Origin: an uncultured Eubacteriales bacterium | Lineage (GTDB): Bacteria > Bacillota > Clostridia > Oscillospirales > Oscillospiraceae | Direction of reading: 5' to 3' | DNA length: 64,000 nucleotides | Assembly: GCA_900546915.1 (NCBI GenBank) | Contig: UREY01000001.1 | Span: 83,314-147,313 of the forward strand | Shown: positions 10,346-17,520 of the stretch, one piece after another | How the letters are laid out: every line of letters starts with the position of its first letter | Position numbering within the stretch: position 1 is the first letter of the stretch | The notes under the pieces: generated by a model | Told to the model about the DNA's origin: nothing | Seen by the model: the letters and a program-made list of their open reading frames with translations, nothing else | Databases searched by the model: none | Position numbers and translations under genes: made by a program

Positions 10346-10507
10346 ATAGACGCCAAAATTGCGGGCCCTACTCCATAGTGGGTGAGAGCATGTCTCCGTA
10401 CGACACCAGTGTGGCCCGATGCGGCAAACCCATGACTATGACAGTGCTACAGAGTGCGGCTGCAACCGGAACCGGGTGTGTACCCGCTTGGCATAGGGGC
10501 ATGAAAC
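10346..10507 (+). other. Leader before aroB, possibly structured
   Basis: These 162 bases hold no convincing gene. Several complementary segments (CATAGTGGGT with ACCCATGACTATG; GAGA with TCTC; CGGGT with ACCCG) suggest a folded 5' leader, but it matches no riboswitch class that I recognise and no clear promoter is visible in it. Confidence 0.35.
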
Positions 10508-11596
10508 ATGAACGAAAAAATTTTGACGGTATCCCTTCCGGGACGATCGTACCACATTGAGATGGAACGGGGCCTACTTTCCCGGACGGGAGAGCGGTGT
10601 CGGGCTATACTGCCCAGCGCTAAGCGGTTGTTTGTGGTGACAGACGTCTGTGTGGCTTCCCTATATGGGTCCCAAGTGGAAGACAGCCTGAAAGCGGCAG
10701 GATTCCAGGTCCGGACCAAAGTCATCCCTGCCGGGGAAGAATCCAAGAACGCTTGGCAGCTGGCGGAGCTGTGGGAAGAAATGATGGCTTTCGGCCTGAC
10801 CCGTACCGATGCGGTGATTGCCCTGGGCGGCGGCGTGGTAGGAGATCTGGCCGGCTTTGCCGCCGCCACCATTCTCCGCGGGGTGGGTTTTGTACAGATT
10901 CCCACCACCCTTCTGGCCCAGGTAGACGCTTCTGTAGGAGGAAAGGTGGCCATTGACCTGCGGGCCGGCAAGAACCTGGCCGGGGCTTTCTGGCAGCCTC
11001 GAGGGGTGCTCATCGATCCGGAGTGTTTGCGTACCCTTTCCGATCGTGCCTTCTCCGACGGCATGGCGGAGGTGATTAAATACGGCTGCATCTGTGACGC
11101 AGGCTTTTTCCGTCTGCTGGATCAATATGGCGGCCGGACCGGTGTGATGGAACACATCGATCAGGTCATTTACACCTGCTGCGATATCAAGCGGAAATTG
11201 GTCCTTTCGGATGAACGGGACACCGGCCAGCGCATGATCTTAAACTTCGGCCATACCATTGGCCACGCCTTTGAGCTGGCCGGGCGTTTTGAAACCTGGA
11301 CCCACGGCCAGAGTGTGGCTGCCGGCATGAACTGGGCCGCCCAGTTGGGTGTCAAATTGGGCGTGACGCCGCCGGATGTGGTAGCGTCCGTCCAGAAAGT
11401 CCTGAAGCGATACGGCCTGCCCCTGGATCTTCCCTGCCCCTGGGAGACTCTGGTAGAGGCAGTGGGCCTAGATAAGAAGAATAGCGGGGAAGATATCTAT
11501 CTCATCGTTTTGGAGGAGCTAGGCCGGGCGGTGCGCCGGAAGCTGCCCCGGAACGAACTGCTGGGGCTCCTACAGATCCTGCTGCATGGGAGATGA
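10508..11596 (+). CDS. aroB: 3-dehydroquinate synthase
   Basis: Second step of the shikimate pathway, NAD- and metal-dependent conversion of DAHP to 3-dehydroquinate. The family core GGGVVGDLAGFAAAT, then LRGVGFVQIPTTLLAQVDASVGGKVAID, is intact, as are the metal-binding histidines in NFGHTIGHAFE and THGQSVAAGM. At 362 residues it is of normal length. The ATG at 10508 follows a weak AGGGGC site. It heads the aromatic operon; its stop overlaps the region just before aroA. The preceding pathway gene (DAHP synthase) and the following one (aroD/aroQ) are not in this window. Confidence 0.95.
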   Translation: MNEKILTVSLPGRSYHIEMERGLLSRTGERCRAILPSAKRLFVVTDVCVASLYGSQVEDSLKAAGFQVRTKVIPAGEESKNAWQLAELWEEMMAFGLTRTDAVIALGGGVVGDLAGFAAATILRGVGFVQIPTTLLAQVDASVGGKVAIDLRAGKNLAGAFWQPRGVLIDPECLRTLSDRAFSDGMAEVIKYGCICDAGFFRLLDQYGGRTGVMEHIDQVIYTCCDIKRKLVLSDERDTGQRMILNFGHTIGHAFELAGRFETWTHGQSVAAGMNWAAQLGVKLGVTPPDVVASVQKVLKRYGLPLDLPCPWETLVEAVGLDKKNSGEDIYLIVLEELGRAVRRKLPRNELLGLLQILLHGR

Positions 11597-11600
11597 CGGC

Positions 11601-12839
11601 ATGAAGATCGTAATTGCACCGGGCAAATTGGCGGGAGCCATTCCCCTGCCCTCCAGCAAGTCCCAGACCCACCGTGCTCTCCTTGCTGCCTCTTTGGGGC
11701 ACGGTGTGAGTACACTCCGGGGGATCACCCTCTCTCAGGACATAGAAGCTACTTTGTCCTGCTTGCGCGCCCTAGGCGCCGGTGTGGTGGACCGGGGAAA
11801 TACCTTGGAAATTTGCGGGATAGGTGGCCGCACCAGAGCCCTCCGGACCGGTATCCCCCAGCTAGATTGCGGAGAGTCGGGTTCCACATTGCGCTTTCTC
11901 ATTCCCATCGCTCTGGCGTTGCTGGGTGGCGGGGAATTCACAGGCCGGGGGAGACTGATGAAGCGGCCCCTGAATCCTTATTTCCAGCTGTTTGAACGCA
12001 GAGGGATTGCCTACCGGCTGAAAGACGGGATCCTGCGTGTCCAAGGAACGCTTTCCCCAGGGCGGTATGAGCTTCCGGGCAACGTGTCCAGCCAGTTTAT
12101 TACGGGGCTGCTCTTTGCCCTCCCTTTGCTGGCAGGAGACAGCGAGCTGGTCCTCACGAGTCCGCTGGAATCCCGAGACTACGTAAAGATGACTCTGGAT
12201 ATTCTGGAAAAATATGGGATTCAGTTGGAAAATCGGGCCGACACTGGCTTTGTAATTCCCGGTGGGCAACAATTTGAGGCCCGGGATTGGACCGTCGAGA
12301 GAGACTGGTCCCAAGGCGCCTTCTGGTATGCCGCTAATTTTTTGGGTGGACAAGTAGAACTTCCGGGCCTGAATTCGGCCTCCGTTCAAGGAGACAAGGA
12401 GATCGCCACAGACTATCGAAGGCTGTCACAGTCTGGAGATGTGGAGCTGAATGTCTCTCAATGCCCCGACTTGGTTCCCCCCCTGGCCGCCATGGCGGCT
12501 GTCCGGGCTGGAACCACCCGCCTCAACCACGCCGCCCGACTGCGCCTAAAGGAGAGCGACCGGCTTTCCTCTGTCACCCGGGCCCTCAATGTCATGGGAG
12601 CCCGGGTAAAGGAGGGCCCCGACTCCCTGATCATTCATGGCGTGAAACAGCTTCCCGGGGGCGGAACGGTGGATTGCTGCCGGGATCACCGCATTGCCAT
12701 GATGGCCGCCGTATCTGCCGCCTTTGCCCAAAAACCCGTGACTTTGCTGGGGGCGGAATGCGTCCATAAGTCATATCCCCAATTCTGGTTGCATTTTCAG
12801 ATGTTAGGAGGAAAGATCCATGGCCTCATACTTCGGTAA
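11601..12839 (+). CDS. aroA: 3-phosphoshikimate 1-carboxyvinyltransferase (EPSP synthase)
   Basis: Transfers the enolpyruvyl group of PEP to shikimate 3-phosphate. The substrate-binding SKSQTHR, LDCGESGSTLRF, RLKESDRL and DHRIAM motifs are all present in order. The ATG at 11601 is preferred since GGGAG lies eight bases upstream and the next residues (MKIVIAPGKLAG) match the family start; an ATG at 11586 inside aroB is in frame too. 412 residues. The last 20 bases overlap the start of aroC. Confidence 0.95.
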   Translation: MKIVIAPGKLAGAIPLPSSKSQTHRALLAASLGHGVSTLRGITLSQDIEATLSCLRALGAGVVDRGNTLEICGIGGRTRALRTGIPQLDCGESGSTLRFLIPIALALLGGGEFTGRGRLMKRPLNPYFQLFERRGIAYRLKDGILRVQGTLSPGRYELPGNVSSQFITGLLFALPLLAGDSELVLTSPLESRDYVKMTLDILEKYGIQLENRADTGFVIPGGQQFEARDWTVERDWSQGAFWYAANFLGGQVELPGLNSASVQGDKEIATDYRRLSQSGDVELNVSQCPDLVPPLAAMAAVRAGTTRLNHAARLRLKESDRLSSVTRALNVMGARVKEGPDSLIIHGVKQLPGGGTVDCCRDHRIAMMAAVSAAFAQKPVTLLGAECVHKSYPQFWLHFQMLGGKIHGLILR

Positions 12840-13926
12840 ACACATCCATGTGTCTATTTTCGGCCAGTCCCATTCGGTAGCCATGGGGGTTTCCCTGGAT
12901 GGTTTGCCTGCCGGAGAGAAGGTAGATCTGGAGGCGCTCCAGCAGTTTCTCCAGCGCCGGGCGCCTGGGCGGCAAGCCACGGCCACCTCTCGCCGGGAGG
13001 AAGATATTCCTCAATTCTTGTGTGGCTTGGTGAATGGGGTAACCTGCGGGGCTCCTCTGGCCGCTATCATAGAAAACGCCGATGTACGCCCTCAAGATTA
13101 CGAAGAGCTACGGGATAAACCCCGCCCGGCCCATGCCGACTTTACCGCTCAGGTCAAATACCGGGGATACCAGGACGCACGAGGCGGCGGGCATTTTTCC
13201 GGCCGTCTCACGGCTCCTCTTTGTGTTGCAGGGGGCATTTGCATGCAGATCTTGGCTCGCCGGGGCATCCAAATTGGAGCCCATATCCGCTCCATTGGCC
13301 AGACAGAGGACCGGCCCTTTCATCCTCTTGGAGAGATGCCGGAGACTCTGGAGGCAGTCCGGCTGGCTCCTTTCCCGGTTTTAGACGAGACGGCAGGAGG
13401 GCAGATGCAGGCTGCCATTCTGGAGGCCCGGGCAGCTGGAGACTCCATAGGCGGCATAATCGAGTGCATGGCCATCGGTCTGCCCGCCGGCGTCGGGAAT
13501 CCCATGTTTCAAGGGCTGGAGAGCCGGCTGGCTGCTGCCCTGTTTGCCGTTCCTGCCGTCAAGGGGGTGGAGTTCGGCTCCGGTTTTGCGTCGGCCGGAA
13601 TGAAGGGCTCGGAGCACAACGATCCCTTTATCATGGAGGATGGAACCGTCCGTACCCAGACCAATCACGCCGGCGGCATCCTGGGGGGAATCTCCAACGG
13701 AATGCCCCTGGTGTTCCGGACGGCCTTCAAGCCCACCCCCTCCATCGCCCTGAATCAGCGTACCGTCCACCTGTCCACTGGGGCCGGGGAGGATCTGCAA
13801 ATCTCCGGACGGCACGACCCCTGTATTGTCCCCCGGGCTGTCCCGGTGGTGGAAGCTGTAACAGCTTTGGTACTGCTGGACGCCCTGCTGGACCGGGAGA
13901 CGGACCAGCTCTCTTCCAGCTGCTAA
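12820..13926 (+). CDS. aroC: Chorismate synthase
   Basis: FMN-dependent last step to chorismate. GQSHSVAMGVSLDGLPAG near the N-terminus, RPAHADFTAQVKY, DARGGGHFSGRLTAP and the late GGI.GGISNGMPL and RHDPCI segments identify the family. Start ATG after AGGAGG at 12820, within the end of aroA, so translation is coupled. 368 residues, full length. Confidence 0.96.
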   Translation: MASYFGKHIHVSIFGQSHSVAMGVSLDGLPAGEKVDLEALQQFLQRRAPGRQATATSRREEDIPQFLCGLVNGVTCGAPLAAIIENADVRPQDYEELRDKPRPAHADFTAQVKYRGYQDARGGGHFSGRLTAPLCVAGGICMQILARRGIQIGAHIRSIGQTEDRPFHPLGEMPETLEAVRLAPFPVLDETAGGQMQAAILEARAAGDSIGGIIECMAIGLPAGVGNPMFQGLESRLAAALFAVPAVKGVEFGSGFASAGMKGSEHNDPFIMEDGTVRTQTNHAGGILGGISNGMPLVFRTAFKPTPSIALNQRTVHLSTGAGEDLQISGRHDPCIVPRAVPVVEAVTALVLLDALLDRETDQLSSSC

Positions 13927-14038
13927 GCGGGCGTTTCAGCAAGAGCAGTTCCCTGGAAAAGGACCAGCTTCTGATTTACACGCAACGCTCCCGGCCAACG
14001 GCTGGAATTTCATGTCCATTGAAACAGGAGGAGGATTT

Positions 14039-14959
14039 ATGAATCCCGAGTTAACCGCCCTGCGGGAACAGATTGATGAAGTTGACCGGCAGCTGGTCGC
14101 CTTGTTCCGGCAGCGCATGGCCATCTCTAAAATCGTAGCCGCAAACAAAAAGGCCCACGGTCTGCCCACTTTGGACCCAGACCGGGAACGCGCCCTACTG
14201 ACCAAAGTGAGAGACCAAGCCGGCGAGAAACTGGCTGACTACGTCGAGGCCGTGTTTCGCAGTATCCTGTCAGCAAGCCGTTCCTATCAGAACGGGTGTA
14301 ACAAAGCCGGGTCTCAGATGTATGAAGCCATCCTGGGAACTCTGGACACTACCCCAAAGCGCTTCCCCCAGGGGGCCACGGTGGCCTGCCGGGGCGTGGA
14401 AGGATCATATTCCCAGATTGCCTGCAACAGCATATGGAATTCTCCTACCATTCTTTATTTGGATACCTTTGAGGACGTTTTCCATGCGGTAGAGAGCGAA
14501 ATGTGCCAATATGGGATCCTTCCCATTGGGTGCTGTGCTGCTGGTTCCGCAAACGACATCTACGACCTGCTGATTCGGCACAATGTTTTCATTGCCCGAT
14601 CTGTCTGTCTGAATGGTTTGGCTCCCAGCGTCTCGAAGCAAGATAATCTCTATGCTCGCTTTCTCTGTATCTCCCCAAAATTGGAAATTTACCCCGACGC
14701 AGACCGTACCTCCCTGATGCTCACTCTGTCCCACAAGCCCGGTTCGTTGTACCATATTCTATCTGAGTTTTGTACCCTGGGCATCAACCTCCGAAAGCTG
14801 GAGAGCCGCCCCCTCTCAGATCGAAAATCTACATTCATGTTCTACGTGGATCTGGAATGCTCTATCTATGCCCCAGAAATGGAGCGTTTGTTCCGGGATT
14901 TGGAGGAGGATAGCGAGCAGTTTCGCTATCTGGGCACCTATCGCGAGGTCATCTGCTGA
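14039..14959 (+). CDS. Chorismate mutase fused to a truncated prephenate dehydratase domain and ACT domain (PheA-like)
   Basis: Residues 1-85 form an AroQ-type chorismate mutase (LREQIDEVDRQLVALFRQRM). Residues about 113-212 resemble prephenate dehydratase, and 225-300 an ACT domain with an intact Phe-binding pattern (GSLYHILSEF, LESRP). The dehydratase part is abnormal. The conserved LPIENS is LPIGCC (161-166), the catalytic T of the TRF motif is Ala (ARF, 206-208), and only about 15 residues lie between the first subdomain and ARF where the family has about 80-90. Total length is 306 against about 370. I therefore expect chorismate mutase but not dehydratase activity, perhaps with Phe sensing. 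Start ATG 14039 follows GGAGGAGG; the stop overlaps the next start (TGATG). Confidence 0.85.
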   Translation: MNPELTALREQIDEVDRQLVALFRQRMAISKIVAANKKAHGLPTLDPDRERALLTKVRDQAGEKLADYVEAVFRSILSASRSYQNGCNKAGSQMYEAILGTLDTTPKRFPQGATVACRGVEGSYSQIACNSIWNSPTILYLDTFEDVFHAVESEMCQYGILPIGCCAAGSANDIYDLLIRHNVFIARSVCLNGLAPSVSKQDNLYARFLCISPKLEIYPDADRTSLMLTLSHKPGSLYHILSEFCTLGINLRKLESRPLSDRKSTFMFYVDLECSIYAPEMERLFRDLEEDSEQFRYLGTYREVIC

Positions 14960-16212
14960 TGGTTCCCATGAGTCTGACATATGGCTTGCTGGGGAGATAC
15001 CTGGGGCACAGCTTCTCCCCGGCCATCCACCGCCAGTTGGGGGCATACGACTACCAGCTGATAGAGCTTCCCCCGGAGAAGGTGGGGCCCTTCCTTCAGT
15101 CCGGTCAATTTCAGGGGCTTAATGTCACGATTCCTTACAAAAAGACTGTAATGGCATTTTGTCATCACCTCTCCCCTGCAGCCCGGCGTATTGGTAGCGT
15201 TAACACCATAGTCAAACAGCCGGATGGAACTCTGTATGGGGACAATACGGACTACAAGGGGTTTCAGTACCTGCTCCAGTCGGCCGGCGCTCAAATCCGA
15301 GGAAAGAAAGTCCTGATTCTGGGAAGCGGCGGAGCCTCCCGAACCGTGCGGGCCGTGCTATCCGATTTGAAAGCGGGCTCTGTGGTAACCATTTCCCGCA
15401 GCGGGCCTGACCACTATGGCAATTTGGACCGCCACCAGGGCACAGAGCTCATCGTCAATGCCACACCGGTTGGGATGTACCCCAACACCGGGGTTTCTCC
15501 GGTGGATTTGCGTCTATTTCCCAATTGTGAAGGCGTGTTTGATCTGATCTATAACCCGGCCAAGACCCAATTGCTTTTGGAGGCGGAGCGGCGGGGACTC
15601 CTCTGGTCCAATGGGCTTGGGATGCTGGTTGCCCAGGCCCATGCAGCGGCAGAGCGTTTTTTGGCGCGCTCCATCCCGGTGGGGCGAATTGTGGAAATCA
15701 CTGCCGATCTAAAAAAACAGACCTGCAATTTGCTCCTGATCGGGATGCCCGGTTGCGGCAAAACCACGGTAGGCGAGATCCTAGCCAAGCGGTTGAACCG
15801 CGTTCTGGAAGACTTAGACCGGGACATTGAGGGGACAGCCGGCTGCTCCATCCCCGATCTCTTTGCCCGGGAGGGTGAGGAGGGATTTCGGATTCGGGAA
15901 CATCAAGCCCTGTGCCAAGTCTCTAAAGAGTCGGGGAAGGTTATCGCCTGTGGGGGCGGCATCGTCACCCGAAAAGAAAACTGGGATCCCATGAGGCAGA
16001 ACTCCACCGTCATCTATCTACGCCGCCCCCTGTCGCTTCTTCCCACCAGCGGCCGCCCTCTTTCCCAAGCTGTCCCCCTGGAAAAGCTGTATCAAAGCCG
16101 GGCGCCGCTCTATGAAAAGCTGGCGGACCTCACTGTGGATAACTCCGGCTCTCCCGAGCAGACAGCGGAGGAAATCATTCGAAGATGGCACAGTAGCTTT
16201 TCTCGTTTGTAA
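14959..16212 (+). CDS. aroE-aroK: Shikimate dehydrogenase-shikimate kinase fusion
   Basis: Two consecutive shikimate-pathway enzymes in one 417-residue chain. Residues 1 to about 250 are AroE: GHSFSPAIHRQ, LNVTIPYKK (catalytic Lys), DNTDYKGF and the NADP-binding ILGSGGASRTV. Residues about 255-417 are AroK: P-loop GMPGCGKTT, DLDRDIE and CGGGIVTRKEN, plus the lid region SGRPLSQ. No stop or shift separates them. The ATG at 14959 overlaps the previous stop; an ATG at 14968 is a possible alternative. Fusion places reduction of dehydroshikimate next to phosphorylation of shikimate. Last gene of the operon. Confidence 0.94.
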   Translation: MVPMSLTYGLLGRYLGHSFSPAIHRQLGAYDYQLIELPPEKVGPFLQSGQFQGLNVTIPYKKTVMAFCHHLSPAARRIGSVNTIVKQPDGTLYGDNTDYKGFQYLLQSAGAQIRGKKVLILGSGGASRTVRAVLSDLKAGSVVTISRSGPDHYGNLDRHQGTELIVNATPVGMYPNTGVSPVDLRLFPNCEGVFDLIYNPAKTQLLLEAERRGLLWSNGLGMLVAQAHAAAERFLARSIPVGRIVEITADLKKQTCNLLLIGMPGCGKTTVGEILAKRLNRVLEDLDRDIEGTAGCSIPDLFAREGEEGFRIREHQALCQVSKESGKVIACGGGIVTRKENWDPMRQNSTVIYLRRPLSLLPTSGRPLSQAVPLEKLYQSRAPLYEKLADLTVDNSGSPEQTAEEIIRRWHSSFSRL

Positions 16213-16281
16213 ACCTGCCGCTCCCTCTGTCCTCACACGGAGCATTCCTAACGTTATTTTTACATGCACAATCTGTTCCTT

Positions 16282-16331
16282 GGGGAAACCCAGGTGCTCC
16301 CCGATCTCATACTGGGTTTCTCCCGTTTTTT
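16282..16331 (+). terminator. Probable terminator of the aro operon
   Basis: GAAACCCAG (16285-16293) pairs with CTGGGTTTC (16312-16320), extended by GG/CC past a mismatch. A run of six T follows at 16326-16331, five bases after the stem. Confidence 0.6.
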
Positions 16332-16339
16332 GCCTTGAC

Positions 16340-16388
16340 ATAACCGCCCACCTGTATCGAATTCTTTTCCAATTCAGGGGGCGGTTAT
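16340..16388. repeat. Nested palindrome
   Basis: ATAACCGCCC (16340-16349) is inverted at 16379-16388, and an inner GAATT/AATTC pair sits near the centre. There is no T run. It could be an operator or a small mobile palindromic unit. Confidence 0.45.
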
Positions 16389-16591
16389 CTATGGTCCGCT
16401 TTTCCTGGTCCTGTTCTCCGCGTCTTTGGGGATTTCTTATCTTTGCTTTGAAGGCGTCCGGCATGTCGTTTCAAAATTCTAATTTTTCGCGCCCCTTGCA
16501 CAGCCGGGCGGCAGAAGCATAAAATGGTTTGAAAGCAAGACCTTGCTTTTGCCGGAAATGACCCGGCAATGATAGAACAGGAGGTTTTCGT

Positions 16592-17446
16592 ATGTCTGAG
16601 CAATCAACCTGCCGGCCTGAGGACCTGCGGGAGGCCGTCAGCATTCATACCCGAAAAGTGACGGACAGCTGTAGAGACAAGGACTGCATTGAGGATCTGC
16701 GGGTCTACCTGACCCGGGAGTCCCAAGCATTGCTGGATGCCTCCGCCGGGGCAAAAGCCCGTTGCGCGGAATTGGTATATGCTTACATCGATGTGGAACC
16801 CGTTGCATTCAATCGAAATCACTATTGCATCGATATCACATTCTACTATCGCATTCTTGCCGATGCCATCGTCGGCGGTTCCAAGCCCGCCACCTTGTGC
16901 GGCCTGGCTGTTTTCTCGAAACGAGCCGTCCTCTGTGGAGAGGACAGCTGTGCCAAAATCTTCACCAGCGAAACTGTTTTGGGAGACCTAGACGGCCGGA
17001 CGCAGCGTTCGTTCAATCATCCTACCGCTGTAGTAGAGGTTCTGGATCCCATGATCCTTTCTGCCAGAATCCGGGAGGTCTGCGACTGTCCCTGCGGCGA
17101 GCCTACCTTAAATCAGCTCCCGGCTGGAATCCGTAACCTGTTCGACGATGAACTGGTCCTCTCCGGAGAGAGCCGCCGGCTGTATGTCACACTGGGACAG
17201 TTCTCCATCATCCGCTTGGAGCGGGATGTGCAGCTGCTGGTTCCCACCTTTGACTACTCCATCCCCACCAAGGAATGCTGCGATAATCCCGGCTGTGCAG
17301 AGGATCCTTGTGAAATGTTTTCCCGCATCGCGTTTCCCGTGCAGCAGTTCTTCCCCCGGGGATGCGACGACTCCTCTTCTCCGGACATCCCTTGCCCCGG
17401 CGGCTGTTCCACCGGTTGCGCCTATAAAACCTGTCCTACCACCTGA
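16592..17446 (+). CDS. Cysteine-rich protein of unknown function
   Basis: 284 residues with 20 cysteines, concentrated near the N-terminus, in CDCPCG near the middle and in a C-terminal tail (PCPGGCSTGCAYKTC). There is no signal peptide or membrane helix. The central part (about residues 45-225) looks like a folded beta-rich domain (VYAYIDVEPVAF, CIDITFYYRI). Such cytoplasmic, cysteine-rich, repeat-tailed proteins in spore formers are often spore-coat or exosporium components, but that is an inference from composition only. Start ATG follows GGAGG at 16580-16584. The gene stands alone between the aro operon and a convergent operon. Confidence 0.75.
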   Translation: MSEQSTCRPEDLREAVSIHTRKVTDSCRDKDCIEDLRVYLTRESQALLDASAGAKARCAELVYAYIDVEPVAFNRNHYCIDITFYYRILADAIVGGSKPATLCGLAVFSKRAVLCGEDSCAKIFTSETVLGDLDGRTQRSFNHPTAVVEVLDPMILSARIREVCDCPCGEPTLNQLPAGIRNLFDDELVLSGESRRLYVTLGQFSIIRLERDVQLLVPTFDYSIPTKECCDNPGCAEDPCEMFSRIAFPVQQFFPRGCDDSSSPDIPCPGGCSTGCAYKTCPTT

Positions 17447-17487
17447 GCATTCTACCAAGCACCCATCCGATATGGCAGAAAACAGAT

Positions 17488-17518
17488 GGCAGGCGTCCTG
17501 CAAAGCAGGACGCCTGCC
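17488..17518. terminator. Strong hairpin between convergent genes
   Basis: A perfect 14-bp stem (17488-17501 with 17505-17518) and an AAA loop lie three bases beyond the minus-strand stop at 17521. A T-containing stretch (CTGTTTTCTG) follows on the minus strand. Confidence 0.7.
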
Positions 17519-17520
17519 GG

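Larger units (their letters stand above)
16213..16591. other. Intergenic region with two inverted repeats
   Basis: No convincing gene in 379 bases. It contains the aro-operon terminator (16282-16331) and a separate palindromic element (16340-16388), both listed on their own. A minus-strand open frame here overlaps aroE-aroK and is not supported. Confidence 0.6.

Noticed and set aside
10346..10507. Remnant of a DAHP synthase gene upstream of aroB
   Set aside because: None of the three frames gives residues resembling the end of an AroF/AroG protein.
16018..16464. A minus-strand frame overlapping the end of aroE-aroK
   Set aside because: Half of it is the shadow of the shikimate kinase domain, the rest covers terminator and palindrome sequences, and it has no convincing start site.
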